Assembly (NCBI RefSeq): GCF_000262465.1
Contig: NZ_CM001489.1
Location: forward strand, 317,286-381,285
Length of the DNA: 64,000 nt
Source of the DNA: Frankia sp. QA3
Lineage (GTDB): Bacteria > Actinomycetota > Actinomycetes > Frankiales > Frankiaceae
Direction of reading: 5' to 3'
Part shown: positions 18,023 through 26,807 of the stretch, in pieces
Position numbering within the stretch: position 1 is the first letter of the stretch
Layout of the letters: each line of letters opens with the position of its first letter
Notes under the pieces: model-generated
Told to the model about the DNA's origin: nothing
Database searches by the model: none
Seen by the model: the letters and a program-made list of their open reading frames with translations, nothing else
Made by a program: the position numbers and the translations under genes

Positions 18023-18055
18023 CTGGTGGGGCCGTCGTGGTCGCGGCCCCACCAG
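18023..18055 (+). terminator. hairpin terminator after the P450 gene
   Basis: An 11-bp perfect stem (CTGGTGGGGCC at 18023-18033, complement at 18045-18055) with an 11-nt loop begins 9 bp after the P450 stop. There is no U-tract. Confidence 0.6.
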
Positions 18056-18076
18056 CACCCGCACCTCGCGAAGCTC

Positions 18077-18104
18077 TTGACCAGATTCAAAATCAGTGTA
18101 GATT
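18077..18104 (+). promoter_or_regulatory. promoter C ahead of the ABC importer operon
   Basis: TTGACC (18077-18082), spacer 16, TAGATT (18099-18104), in a 40-bp AT-rich patch just behind the terminator. The spacer contains AGATTCAAAATC, an imperfect inverted repeat GATT-n3-AATC resembling the elements at promoters B, D and E. Confidence 0.55.
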
Positions 18105-18189
18105 TTGACAAATATTCTGTGATGATGGACACATTTATCGAGGGGTTGGCGGCGTGGAGACGGGCCGGCCTCCGACTGGAGGAGACACG

Positions 18190-19380
18190 GTGTCCCACAC
18201 GACGATCCGGTTGCCGCGGGCCTCGGCAGGGCGCCGATGCCGCGCATTGATCCCGACGGCGTTACTCGCGGCGGCCGCCGCTCTGGCTGCCTGTGCAAGC
18301 TCGGACGGCGGCCAGGGGGTACAGGCCCCGCCGTCCGGGTCAGGGGCATCCGGGTCAGGGTCCGCTCAGGTGACCGCAGCCCGGGCCGAGGTCGACAAGC
18401 TCCTCAAACCGCCGACGTCCATCGGCATCGACCAGCCGCTGCGGGAAAAGCCGCGCGGCGGCCAGACCATCGTGTTCCTGTCCTGCGAGACCGGGCTGTG
18501 CCAGGTGCTCGGCAGCGGGATGAAGGATGCGGCCCACGCCGCCGGCCTGCAGTACAAGAGCCTGCCGATCACGTTGGCCAACCCCGCGACGCTGATCGCC
18601 GGGATGCAGCAGGCCCTCCAGATGAACCCGAAGCCGGTCGGGGTGGTCTTCGCCGGCATCCCGGAGGCCGTCTGGGCCGGCCAGGTGCCCGCCTTCGAGA
18701 AGGCCGGTGTGCCGCTCATCCCGGTGGCGGTGGGGGAGGTCAAGACCGGGCCGGCGGTACCTGCCGGGCTCGACGGTCCGGTCGACGCCCGAGCGCAGGC
18801 CGCCGCCGTCGCGAACTACTTCATCGCCGACTCGAACGGCAAGGGCAAGGCCCTGGCCGTCAACGTCCCTGACGTCGGCGCACTCAAGATCGCCGTCGAT
18901 GCCTTCACGACAACCGTGCGGAAGGGATGCACCGACTGCGTCACCGACACGGTCGACGTGACGCTGGCGCAGGTCGCGAGCAACGGCGTGGTTCCCGCGG
19001 TCGTCTCCGCGCTGCAGCGCAAGCCGGACATCACCTACGTGATGACCCCTCAGGGCGAATGGACCCAGGGTCTGCAGGCCGCGGTGCGGGCGGCCGGCCT
19101 GGACAAGGTCCAGCTCATCGGGATCAACCCGGCGAAGTTCAACCAGCAGGAGCTGCTGACTGGAGACTCCACCGCGTTCAGCCTTCTCCCCTTCAAGATC
19201 ATGGCGTGGAAGGGCGTCGACATCGCGCTGCGCCACGCCGAGGGAACACCGGTGCGGGACAGCGACGTGCTGCTGCCGCTCCAGCTGCTGACCAAGGCGA
19301 CCGTCGGCACGCCGGCGGACTCCATCGACCGTCCGACCGACTATCAGGCGCAGTTCACCAAGCTGTGGAAGCTCTCGTGA
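18190..19380 (+). CDS. sugar-type ABC transporter substrate-binding lipoprotein
   Basis: A 396-residue periplasmic-binding-protein type I domain (Peripla_BP_4, as in RbsB-like proteins) with a lipoprotein signal: basic start, hydrophobic core and lipobox LAAC with Cys35. A Ser/Gly linker follows. It would capture a ligand outside the membrane for the ATPase and permease encoded next (GTGA overlap at 19377). The ligand pocket CETGLCQVLGSG is Cys-containing and not typical of ribose or galactose binders. Context suggests that it imports the substrate of the catabolic locus rather than a sugar. GTG 18190 has GGAGG 7 nt upstream. Confidence 0.9.
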   Translation: MSHTTIRLPRASAGRRCRALIPTALLAAAAALAACASSDGGQGVQAPPSGSGASGSGSAQVTAARAEVDKLLKPPTSIGIDQPLREKPRGGQTIVFLSCETGLCQVLGSGMKDAAHAAGLQYKSLPITLANPATLIAGMQQALQMNPKPVGVVFAGIPEAVWAGQVPAFEKAGVPLIPVAVGEVKTGPAVPAGLDGPVDARAQAAAVANYFIADSNGKGKALAVNVPDVGALKIAVDAFTTTVRKGCTDCVTDTVDVTLAQVASNGVVPAVVSALQRKPDITYVMTPQGEWTQGLQAAVRAAGLDKVQLIGINPAKFNQQELLTGDSTAFSLLPFKIMAWKGVDIALRHAEGTPVRDSDVLLPLQLLTKATVGTPADSIDRPTDYQAQFTKLWKLS

Positions 19381-20954
19381 CGGCGGGGTTACCTCGGCCG
19401 CCCGCCGGCGATGCCGAGGCGACCACGCACCTCCTGGAGGTCCGGGGACTGACGAAGACCTTCGTCGCGACACCGGCGTTACGGGCGCTCGACCTCACGA
19501 TCGCGCCCGGTGAGGTGCACGCGTTGCTGGGCGAGAACGGCTCCGGCAAGTCGACCTTCATCAAGATCCTCTCCGGCTACCACACACCCGACCCGGGCGG
19601 AGAGGTCTTCGTCGGCGGACATCCGTTACCCTTCGGCGCTCCGGATTCCTCCTACGACCTCGGCTGTCGCTTCGTCCATCAGGACCTCGGCCTGGTGGAG
19701 AGCCTCTCCGTCGCCGACAATCTGTCGCTCACGACAGGCTTCCCCACGCGGTGGGGGACGGTGCGCGGGCGTGAGCTACGGCGGCGCGTCGCGGCGGCCC
19801 TGGAGATCGTCGGCCTGGACCTCGATCCCCACCAGCCCGTCTCCGCGTTGTCGCCGGCGATGAAGACCGGTGTCGCGGTGGCGCGGGCCCTGCGGGAGGA
19901 CGACGGGAGGGCGGCCGGCCTGCTCGTCCTCGACGAGCCCACGGCCACCCTGCCGGTGGAGGAGGTCCGGCATCTGCTGGAGATCGTCCGGACCATCGCC
20001 GCCCGCGGCATCGGCGTCGTCTATGTCACCCACCATCTGGACGAGGTCTTCGAGCTCGCCGACCGGGTGAGCGTCCTGCGGGACGGTCAGAAGGTGGTCA
20101 CCACCTCGGTGCGCGACATCGATCACACGACCCTCGTCCACCATCTCATCGGCCGGGGGCTCGATGAGGCCCATGCGGCCTCCACGGCGCTTCCGGTCGG
20201 CGAGGACGTCGTGCTCGCCGTGGCCGATCTCGCGGCCGGCCCGCTGCGCGACATGGACCTGCGGGTCCGGGCGGGGGAGGTGGTCGGCATCGCCGGACTG
20301 ACCGGGTCGGGTCGGGACACATTGCTACCTGCGATCTTCGGAGCCGTCGCCCGGTCCCGGGGAACGGTGCGGGTCGGCGCTGGTGCCCGGCCCGTCGCCG
20401 GCCCGCGGGACTCCATCGCGGCCGGCCTGGTGTACCTGCCGGCGGACCGCAAACTCCACGGGGGAGTGATGAGCCTGACCGCGCGGGAGAATCTCACGCT
20501 TCCCCGGCTCGGCGATTTCTGGCGAGCCCCCCTGCTGCGCCGTCGGGCGGAGTCGTCTCAGGCGCGCGACTGGTTCGCGCGCCTGGACGTCCGCCCGGCC
20601 GACGCGGCGGAGCGGCCGCTGTTCTCGCTCAGCGGAGGCAACCAGCAGAAGGTGCTCGTCGCGAAATGGCTACGGTGCTCGCCGACGGCGCTGCTGCTCG
20701 ACGAGCCGACCCAGGGCGTCGACATCGGTGCGAAGGCGGAGATCCATCGGCAGCTGCTCGCCGCGGTGGCGGCCGGCGCGGGTGCGGTCGTGAGCTCCGC
20801 CGACATCGACGAGGTCGTGGCGCTGTCCCACCGGGTGCTCGTCCTGCGGGCTGGGCAGGTGGTCGCCGAGCTCGTGGGTGACGAGATCTCGGTCGCCACG
20901 ATCACCCGCGAGTCTCTCGGTTCGGGGGCCGCGACGCAGGCGAGCGCGGCATGA
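19377..20954 (+). CDS. sugar-type ABC transporter ATPase, two nucleotide-binding domains
   Basis: A 525-residue tandem NBD protein of the RbsA/MglA type. NBD1 has Walker A GENGSGKST (52-60) and Walker B LLVLDEPT (182-189), but its signature is LSPAM (159-163) instead of LSxGxxQ. NBD2 has the degenerate Walker A GLTGSGRDT usual for the family and a canonical LSGGNQQKV with LLLDEPTQGVD. So one composite ATP site would pair an intact Walker A with an intact signature. It energises the 20951 permease (ATGA overlap). Confidence 0.92.
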   Translation: MTAGLPRPPAGDAEATTHLLEVRGLTKTFVATPALRALDLTIAPGEVHALLGENGSGKSTFIKILSGYHTPDPGGEVFVGGHPLPFGAPDSSYDLGCRFVHQDLGLVESLSVADNLSLTTGFPTRWGTVRGRELRRRVAAALEIVGLDLDPHQPVSALSPAMKTGVAVARALREDDGRAAGLLVLDEPTATLPVEEVRHLLEIVRTIAARGIGVVYVTHHLDEVFELADRVSVLRDGQKVVTTSVRDIDHTTLVHHLIGRGLDEAHAASTALPVGEDVVLAVADLAAGPLRDMDLRVRAGEVVGIAGLTGSGRDTLLPAIFGAVARSRGTVRVGAGARPVAGPRDSIAAGLVYLPADRKLHGGVMSLTARENLTLPRLGDFWRAPLLRRRAESSQARDWFARLDVRPADAAERPLFSLSGGNQQKVLVAKWLRCSPTALLLDEPTQGVDIGAKAEIHRQLLAAVAAGAGAVVSSADIDEVVALSHRVLVLRAGQVVAELVGDEISVATITRESLGSGAATQASAA

Positions 20955-22021
20955 GCACGCGGCGCGGTCTCCGCCTCGGTTTCGACCGGTTCAGCGGCCT
21001 CTACCTCTGGGCGCTGTTCATCGTGGTCTTCGGTATCTGGACCCCGGACCTCTTTCTCACCACGGGCACCCTGCATTCGGTGGCCTCCCAGCAGGCCGTC
21101 GGCGCGATCGTCGCCCTCGCGGTCCTGATGCCCATGGCCGCCGGGGCCTACGACCTCTCGGTCGGGGCGACCGTGAACCTGGCCGCGATCCTGGTCACGG
21201 TGCTCCAGACGGAGCAGGGGTGGGGAATGTGGCCCGCCATCGGTGTCACGGTGGCGGCCAGCCTGGCGGTGGGCGTCGTCAACGGCTTCATCGTCACGAG
21301 GCTGAAGGTGAACTCGTTCATCGCCACCCTCGGCTCCGCGTCCATCATCCTGGCCGTGCAGTCGATCGTGTCGGGCCAGAGCCAGCCTCTCCCGCCGGCC
21401 TCCCGTGCGTGGACGCAACTCACCCAGCGTGAGGTGGCCGGGTTCCAGCTCATCGTGCTCTACCTTCTCGTCATCGCCGTGTTGGCCTGGTGGGCGCTGA
21501 ACCACACGCCCGCGGGCCGCTACGTCCACGCGGTCGGTGGCAACGTGGAGGCGGCGCGATTGTCGGGAGTCCGCACGCGGCTGTGGACGTTCCTCATGCT
21601 GGTCATCTCCAGCACCTTGTGCGGCGTCGCGGGTGTCCTGTACGCCTCACTCAGCGGCCCGTCGCTCACCTTCGGTGGCGCACTTCTGCTGCCCGCGTTC
21701 GCCGCGGTGTTCCTCGGGTCCACGCAGCTCACCCCGGGACGCTTCAACGTCTGGGGGACGCTGATCGCGATGTACGCCCTGGCCACCGGGATCAAGGGAC
21801 TTCAGCTCGTCACCGGTGTCCAGTGGCTCGCGGACATCTTCAACGGCACCGCCGTGATCACCGCCGTCGCCTTCGCCGTCTGGCGGCAGGGCAGGGTGGT
21901 CACCCGCGGTCGCGACGCCACGCGAACCGCCACGACGAGCGAGGAACCACCGCCCGATCCACCCGATCCCGACCCGGCCCCGCCGGAGAAGTCGCCCGAG
22001 GCGGCCGCGTCGGTCCAATAG
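20951..22021 (+). CDS. sugar-type ABC transporter permease
   Basis: A 356-residue BPD_transp_2 permease (RbsC-like) with about eight to ten hydrophobic segments. The ATPase-contact region is recognisable as HAVGGNVEAARLSGV. The C-terminal 40 residues form a Pro/Asp/Glu-rich cytosolic tail that is not usual for the family. It is the only permease of the operon, so it would act as a homodimer. The operon ends here; promoter D starts ten bases after the stop. Confidence 0.92.
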   Translation: MSTRRGLRLGFDRFSGLYLWALFIVVFGIWTPDLFLTTGTLHSVASQQAVGAIVALAVLMPMAAGAYDLSVGATVNLAAILVTVLQTEQGWGMWPAIGVTVAASLAVGVVNGFIVTRLKVNSFIATLGSASIILAVQSIVSGQSQPLPPASRAWTQLTQREVAGFQLIVLYLLVIAVLAWWALNHTPAGRYVHAVGGNVEAARLSGVRTRLWTFLMLVISSTLCGVAGVLYASLSGPSLTFGGALLLPAFAAVFLGSTQLTPGRFNVWGTLIAMYALATGIKGLQLVTGVQWLADIFNGTAVITAVAFAVWRQGRVVTRGRDATRTATTSEEPPPDPPDPDPAPPEKSPEAAASVQ

Positions 22022-22030
22022 CGGTATCGC

Positions 22031-22059
22031 TTGAAATCTAATCAAATGCAGAGTAGAAA
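22031..22059 (+). promoter_or_regulatory. promoter D ahead of the SDR-thiolase operon
   Basis: TTGAAA (22031-22036), spacer 17, TAGAAA (22054-22059), about 75 bp before the 22134 ATG. The spacer carries TAATCAAATG, related to the elements of the other five promoters. Confidence 0.5.
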
Positions 22060-22133
22060 AATGAGGATGCTTGCCTTGCCGCTGCATCGACGCGGTGGCA
22101 AGCCGTTCCCGAATGGTCGTTGAGGGAGAACAC

Positions 22134-23030
22134 ATGGGATCGCTGGACGGTCGCGTGGCCATCGTCACCGGCGCGGGACGTGGCATCGGGGCATCGGTCG
22201 CGAAGCTCTTCGCGCTGGAAGGCGCGTCGGTCGTCGTCAATGACGTCGGCGCGTCGCTGAGCGGACTGGAGTCCGACGGCAGCCCGGGTGAGGAGCTCGT
22301 GCGCGAGATTCAGGCCTCGGGAGGCAAGGCGCTGGCCAACGGGGCCGACGTCAGCGATCACGAAGCCGTCCGGGAGATGGTGGCGTCCGCCGTCGACACC
22401 TTCGGCAAGCTCGACATCCTCGTCAACGTCGCCGGCATCCTGCGAGACCGGATGATCTTCAACATGACCGAGGCCGAATGGGACGCGGTCATCCGGGTGC
22501 ATCTCAAGGGCCACTTCAACACCATTCAGTCCGCGTCGGCGTACTGGCGGCAGCTCGGGGACCCAAACGCCCAGCACCGCGTCATCAACTACACCTCCCG
22601 CGCCGGTCTGCACGGTGCCCCCGGGCAGCCGAACTACTCCGCGGCCAAGATGGGGATCGTCGGTCTCACGTACTCCTGCGCCGTCGCGTTGAAGCGGTAC
22701 GGCGTCACCACCAACGCGGTCTCACCGGCCGCAGCGACCCGGATGACGGACACCGCGCGCAAGTCGGGCGTGGACGGACTCGGCCAGGACGAGCTGTCGC
22801 CGGACAACATCGCGCCCCTCGCGGCCTGGCTCGCCTCCGAACAGTCCGGATGGTGCAACGGTCATGTTCTTCACGCCCGCGGGCTGGAGATCAACCTGTA
22901 CAGCGACCCGAAGCCCATCGCCACCGTCCGAGCGCCAGGAAAGGCATGGAACCTGGGAACCCTCGGCAAGGAACTCGAGGCCACCTTCCGGCCGATCACC
23001 GACGCGGCCCCGGCGAACCCCTTCGTATGA
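22134..23030 (+). CDS. SDR, 3-hydroxyacyl-CoA dehydrogenase / 17-beta-HSD4-like
   Basis: A 298-residue SDR with cofactor loop TGAGRGIG (12-19), NVAG (98-101), and catalytic Ser155, Tyr168, Lys172 (YSAAK). The insert LRDRMIFNMTEAEWD and the aspartate-rich beta-2 strand VVVNDVG match the dehydrogenase part of multifunctional enzyme type 2 and steroid-pathway 3-hydroxyacyl-CoA dehydrogenases. It would oxidise the 3-hydroxyacyl-CoA formed by MaoC hydration. GAGGGAG lies upstream of ATG 22134, and the stop overlaps the thiolase-fold gene. It heads a run of eight co-directional genes. Confidence 0.9.
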   Translation: MGSLDGRVAIVTGAGRGIGASVAKLFALEGASVVVNDVGASLSGLESDGSPGEELVREIQASGGKALANGADVSDHEAVREMVASAVDTFGKLDILVNVAGILRDRMIFNMTEAEWDAVIRVHLKGHFNTIQSASAYWRQLGDPNAQHRVINYTSRAGLHGAPGQPNYSAAKMGIVGLTYSCAVALKRYGVTTNAVSPAAATRMTDTARKSGVDGLGQDELSPDNIAPLAAWLASEQSGWCNGHVLHARGLEINLYSDPKPIATVRAPGKAWNLGTLGKELEATFRPITDAAPANPFV

Positions 23031-24193
23031 GCATCCGAGGCAAGGCCTTCATCGCCGGGGCCTACGAGCACCCCGGGCGCGAGCTCCCCGACCATTCGAT
23101 CCCGCGAATCCACGCCGAGGTTGCGCTGGGTGCACTCGCCGACGCCGGACTGACCCTCGTCGACGTCGACGCCTACTTCTGCGCCGCCGACGCCCCGGGC
23201 CTTGGCGGGCTCGCCATGGCCGACTATCTCGGCCTGCGCGTCCGGTACACGGACAGCTCCGACATGGGCGGATCGGTCTACCTCAGTCACGTCGGCCACG
23301 CGGCGGCCGCCATCGCCGCCGGCAAGTGCAGCGTCGCCCTCATCACGCTCGGCGGGCGTCCCCGCACGACGTCACTGCGAGCGCCCGGCCAGCTCATGGG
23401 CGCGCCCCCGGAAGCCGGATTCGAGCCGGTTTTCGGCCTGAACGTGAGCGCGGTGTACGCACTGGCGGCGGCCCGGCACATGTATCGGTACGGCACGACC
23501 AGTGAGCAGCTCGCGGAGATCAAGGTGGCGGCATCACTGCACGCCCAGCACAACGAAAACGCCCTGCTCCGTAAGCCCGTCACCGTCGAGCAGGTCGTCT
23601 CCTCGCCCATGGTCAGCAGCCCGCTGCACCGACTCGACTGCTGCGTCGTCACCGACGGCGGCGGGGCGCTGGTCCTGGTCAACGAGGACATCGCCCGCGG
23701 CCTCGACCGGCGGTGCGTGAAGGTCCTCGGGCACGGCGAGGCGATCGAGCACAGCCACGGCGGCTGGCAGGACATCACCGTCACCGGCGCCGTGCGGTCG
23801 GGACGGGACGCCTTCGACGAGGCCCGCGTCACTCCCGCCGACGTCGACTACGTCGGCCTGTACGACTCCTTCACCGTCACCGCGCTGCTGGCCATCGAGG
23901 ATCTCGGCTTCTGCGCGAAGGGCGAGGGCGGGCGCTTCGTCCTGGACGGCGCGCTGCAGGCGCCACACGGCGTGCTGCCGTTCAACACCGACGGCGGCTC
24001 GCTGTGCAACAACCATCCCGCCAACCGTGGCGGGATGACCAAGATTATCGAGGCGGTCCGCCAGGTGCGTGGCGAGGCGCATCCCGCGGTGCAGGTACCC
24101 GGGTGCGAGATCGCCCTCGCGCACGGGACCGGCGGCTGGTTGACGACCCGCATGGGCAACGCGACGGTCATCCTCGGCAGGGAGGACGCGTGA
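23027..24193 (+). CDS. thiolase-fold lipid-transfer-like protein (Ltp2-type aldolase candidate)
   Basis: A 388-residue protein of the SCP-x/lipid-transfer thiolase family. The N-terminal nucleophile Cys of thiolases is missing: the matching segment reads TDSSDMGGSVYLSHVGHA (75-92). The C-terminal His (NNHPANRGG, H330) and Cys360 loop with HGTGG remain, and a YDSF motif lies at 279-282. Cys-less members that are followed by a DUF35 protein include Ltp2, the retro-aldolase that removes the last fragment of the steroid side chain. I infer a similar C-C cleavage role here, jointly with the DUF35 protein at 24190 (GTGA overlap). Thiolytic activity is unlikely. Confidence 0.85.
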   Translation: MSIRGKAFIAGAYEHPGRELPDHSIPRIHAEVALGALADAGLTLVDVDAYFCAADAPGLGGLAMADYLGLRVRYTDSSDMGGSVYLSHVGHAAAAIAAGKCSVALITLGGRPRTTSLRAPGQLMGAPPEAGFEPVFGLNVSAVYALAAARHMYRYGTTSEQLAEIKVAASLHAQHNENALLRKPVTVEQVVSSPMVSSPLHRLDCCVVTDGGGALVLVNEDIARGLDRRCVKVLGHGEAIEHSHGGWQDITVTGAVRSGRDAFDEARVTPADVDYVGLYDSFTVTALLAIEDLGFCAKGEGGRFVLDGALQAPHGVLPFNTDGGSLCNNHPANRGGMTKIIEAVRQVRGEAHPAVQVPGCEIALAHGTGGWLTTRMGNATVILGREDA

Positions 24194-24618
24194 CGCTCCC
24201 CGCGCCGGTTCCGGACATCACGCCGGAGACCGAGACCTTCTGGAAGGCGACCGCGACGGGACGCCTGCTGATTCAACGCTGTGCCGAGTGCGAACGGTGC
24301 GTATGGTACCCGCGGTTTCTCTGCCCGGCCTGTCACAGCACCGACCTGCTGTGGACGGAGGCATCCGGGCGCGGCACGGTGCACAGCGCGACGGTGACCA
24401 GCCGCGGGATCCTCGACTACAAGGACGCGGGGAGCTACGTACTCGCGCTCGTCGAACTCGACGAGGGTCCCAAGATGCTCACGAACGTCGTGGAGTGCGA
24501 CCCGGCCGAGGTGTTCATCGGGCAGCGCGTCGAGGTCGTCTTCCACGACACCGGCGCGGGCGTGGCGCTTCCCCGTTTCCGCCCGGTCACCGAGGCCGTC
24601 GCCATCCCCGGGGCCTGA
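24190..24618 (+). CDS. DUF35 / OB-fold zinc-ribbon protein
   Basis: A 142-residue protein with an N-terminal rubredoxin-like zinc ribbon (C31, C34, C45 and C48; C37 extra) followed by an OB-fold (GRGTVHSATV, YVLALVELDEG, IGQRVEVVF). DUF35 proteins bind acyl-CoA and are obligate partners of thiolase-fold enzymes; in steroid degradation the DUF35 domain of ChsH2 docks on Ltp2. Here the DUF35 is a separate polypeptide between the thiolase-fold protein and a MaoC pair, so the same assembly may form from four chains. Confidence 0.9.
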   Translation: MTLPAPVPDITPETETFWKATATGRLLIQRCAECERCVWYPRFLCPACHSTDLLWTEASGRGTVHSATVTSRGILDYKDAGSYVLALVELDEGPKMLTNVVECDPAEVFIGQRVEVVFHDTGAGVALPRFRPVTEAVAIPGA

Positions 24619-24619
24619 C

Positions 24620-25060
24620 ATGGCACCGTCCCGCTTCGTCGTCGAGCAGGGTCACCTGCTCGCCTTCGGTCGCGCCATCGGGGCCCCGCCACCCGGCCGC
24701 GCCGGCCTCGCCGCGCTCGACCCTCCCGCGCCGGTGCCCCCGACCTTCGTCGCGGCGTCCGCGCTGCACGACCCGGAGCACCTGCGTGGCCTTCGGTCGA
24801 CCGGGCCGCTGGCGGCACCACCGGACGGCGGTTCCCTCCTGCACGCGGAGCAGCACTTCGAATACCTCGCGCCGATCCGCGTGGGCGACGTTCTCGAGGT
24901 CGAGCGAACCGACGGCCGTCGGTGGGAGAAGAAGAGCCGCCACGGCGGCCGCCTGCGGTTCCGTGAGGTCATCACCGATTACCGGTTTCCGAACGGTGCG
25001 CTGAGCGTGCGATCCCGAATGATCCTGGTGGAGACACCACCCGCGGAGGGGATGCCATGA
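24620..25060 (+). CDS. MaoC-like N-terminal hotdog hydratase subunit
   Basis: A 146-residue FAS1-type MaoC N-terminal domain protein, clearly related to the product of 1391: both have a VEQGHLLAFGRAIG-like opening, a PPTFVAA segment, LHAEQHFEY and KKSRHGGRLRF. No catalytic GDxNPxH is present. It would be the structural half of a heteromeric hydratase with the next gene, with which it overlaps by four bases. Only one base separates it from the DUF35 stop, so translation is coupled. Confidence 0.85.
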   Translation: MAPSRFVVEQGHLLAFGRAIGAPPPGRAGLAALDPPAPVPPTFVAASALHDPEHLRGLRSTGPLAAPPDGGSLLHAEQHFEYLAPIRVGDVLEVERTDGRRWEKKSRHGGRLRFREVITDYRFPNGALSVRSRMILVETPPAEGMP

Positions 25061-25476
25061 TCCTCCCCCGAATCGGGGACCAGCGCCGGGCGGTGGTCTG
25101 TCCCGAAGTGACCCGCACGCAGATCGTGCAGTTCGCCGGCGCGACGGGCGACCTCAGCCCGCTGCACGTGGACGAGCCGGCCGCCGTGGAACTCGGGTAC
25201 CCGTCGGTCATGGCCCACGGCATGCTCACGATGGCGGTGACGGGCTCGCTTCTCACCGAGTGGTGGGGCGACGACCGCCTCACCGCCTTCGGTGCCCGGT
25301 TTCTGGCCCCCGTGTGGCCCGGTGACGAGCTCACGGCCGTGGCTGTCGTGACGGCGGTGCGGGGGACCCGGCCGGGATCATGCGTCGATCTTCAGCTGAC
25401 GACGACGAACCAGTCCGGCGTGGTGGTGCTGACCGGTACGGCGACCGTCCGCATGGTCGAACCGGTGGGGGGCTGA
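25057..25476 (+). CDS. MaoC family enoyl-CoA hydratase (catalytic subunit)
   Basis: A 139-residue MaoC hydratase with the active-site segment GDLSPLH, retaining Asp32 and His37 but with Ser34 in place of the usual Asn. It shares PSVMAHGMLTMAVTGSLLTEW with the 1927 protein, so the two MaoC pairs are paralogous and perhaps act at two successive hydration steps. It forms a pair with 24620. Confidence 0.88.
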   Translation: MILPRIGDQRRAVVCPEVTRTQIVQFAGATGDLSPLHVDEPAAVELGYPSVMAHGMLTMAVTGSLLTEWWGDDRLTAFGARFLAPVWPGDELTAVAVVTAVRGTRPGSCVDLQLTTTNQSGVVVLTGTATVRMVEPVGG

Positions 25477-25478
25477 CC

Positions 25479-25547
25479 GTGTGTGGAACCGACCGGACCG
25501 CCTTCGACGCGACGTTCGCCGCGGGCGCTGTGGAGGTGCATCGGTGA
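25479..25547 (+). CDS. possible 22-residue leader ORF ahead of the CoA-transferase
   Basis: A GTG-initiated reading frame of 22 codons ends in TGA at 25545-25547, overlapping GTG 25544 of the next gene. It could couple translation or be chance. There is no clear ribosome site and no recognisable product. Confidence 0.25.
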   Translation: MCGTDRTAFDATFAAGAVEVHR

Positions 25548-26803
25548 CCACATATCGTAAAGCGCAGGACGCGCTGTCGCTCATTCCGGACGGTTCATGG
25601 ATAGTCGCCGGGCCCGGCTGTGGCGCGCCCCGGACGTTACTCGCGGAGCTCGGCGCGGCCGCGACGGGACGGGGATGGACGCTCGGCAGCGGCCTGCTCC
25701 TCGGGGACCTTCCGTTCCTCGACGCGGTGCGTTCCGGCGAGCTGCGCTACCGGACGTGGCACGTCTCGGCAGCCGCCCGTGGCCCAGTGGCGGAGGGCAC
25801 CGTCGGCTATGTTCCGATGCGCTCCTCGCGGCTGCACGCGATGCTCGCCGCCCGTCCGCTCGGCGCCGCCCTGGTCCGGGTCAGCCCGCCGGACGGATCG
25901 GGGCGGGTGTCGTTGGGCCCGTCGGTGAGCTACGGTCTCAGCGCGCTGGAACTGGCTGCGGTGCGCATCGGCGAGGTCGACCCGGATCTCCCGCGGACCT
26001 GCGGCGAGACCGAGGTGGACGAGTCCGTCTTCGACGCTCTGGTGGAGGCGGACACCCCGGCCGCGTACCACCGGTCGCAGCCGCCCGACGAGACCAGCCG
26101 GCGCATCGCCGAGGCGGTGCTGGACCTGCTGCCGCCCGGTCCGGTGCTGCAGATCGGTATCGGTGCCATCCCGGAATCGCTCGTCGGCATCCTGGCCGAG
26201 GCTGATCTCGGACCGCTGCGCTTCGCCGGCATGGGCACCGACCAGATGGTCGATCTCTTCGACCGCGCGGCACCGCGCGGCGCGGCGAGCGGGCCCGGGA
26301 TCGGGACCGAGCCGGCGATCCTCTCACCCGAACTCATGGGCTCCGAGCGTCTCATGCGGTTCGCCGATCGCAATCCGAGTGTCGTCCTGCGCCCGTCGAC
26401 GTACGCACACGACCCGGCGCGCCTCGGCGCCATGGACCGCTTCGTGAGCGTCAACTCGGCGCTCGAAGTCGACCTGCTCGGCAACGTCAACAGCGAGATG
26501 CTCCGGAGCCAGCAGGTGTCCGGCGTCGGCGGCAGTCTCGACTTCGTCGAAGCGGCGGGCCGGTCCAACGGCGGGCTGCGGATCATCGCGCTGCCCTCGG
26601 CCACCTCCGGCGCGCGCCACTCGAAGATCGTCGCTCGGGTCGAGGCGGTGACCCTGCCACGGATGTGCGTCGACGTCGTCGTCACCGAGCACGGTGTCGC
26701 CCGACTCGACGGCCTCAGCACCGTCGAGCGTGCCGAGGCCCTCATCGCGATAGCACACCCTGACCACCGCGACGCGCTGGCTGACAACGGCGGGAAGGAA
26801 TAG
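25544..26803 (+). CDS. acetyl-CoA hydrolase / CoA-transferase family protein
   Basis: A 419-residue protein of the AcetylCoA_hydro family (4-hydroxybutyrate or succinyl-CoA:acetate CoA-transferase-like). The N-terminal half contains [10 protein letters not shown] and [15 protein letters not shown]; the C-terminal half contains [11 protein letters not shown] and the long motif [17 protein letters not shown] followed by GVGGSLDF, the most conserved block of the family. It would move CoA between acyl groups, or recycle CoA after the aldol or thiolytic step. GTG 25544 follows GGAGG by 7 nt. It differs from both ligases in the locus, giving a third route to CoA thioesters. Confidence 0.88.
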   Translation: MTTYRKAQDALSLIPDGSWIVAGPGCGAPRTLLAELGAAATGRGWTLGSGLLLGDLPFLDAVRSGELRYRTWHVSAAARGPVAEGTVGYVPMRSSRLHAMLAARPLGAALVRVSPPDGSGRVSLGPSVSYGLSALELAAVRIGEVDPDLPRTCGETEVDESVFDALVEADTPAAYHRSQPPDETSRRIAEAVLDLLPPGPVLQIGIGAIPESLVGILAEADLGPLRFAGMGTDQMVDLFDRAAPRGAASGPGIGTEPAILSPELMGSERLMRFADRNPSVVLRPSTYAHDPARLGAMDRFVSVNSALEVDLLGNVNSEMLRSQQVSGVGGSLDFVEAAGRSNGGLRIIALPSATSGARHSKIVARVEAVTLPRMCVDVVVTEHGVARLDGLSTVERAEALIAIAHPDHRDALADNGGKE

Positions 26804-26807
26804 CGCC

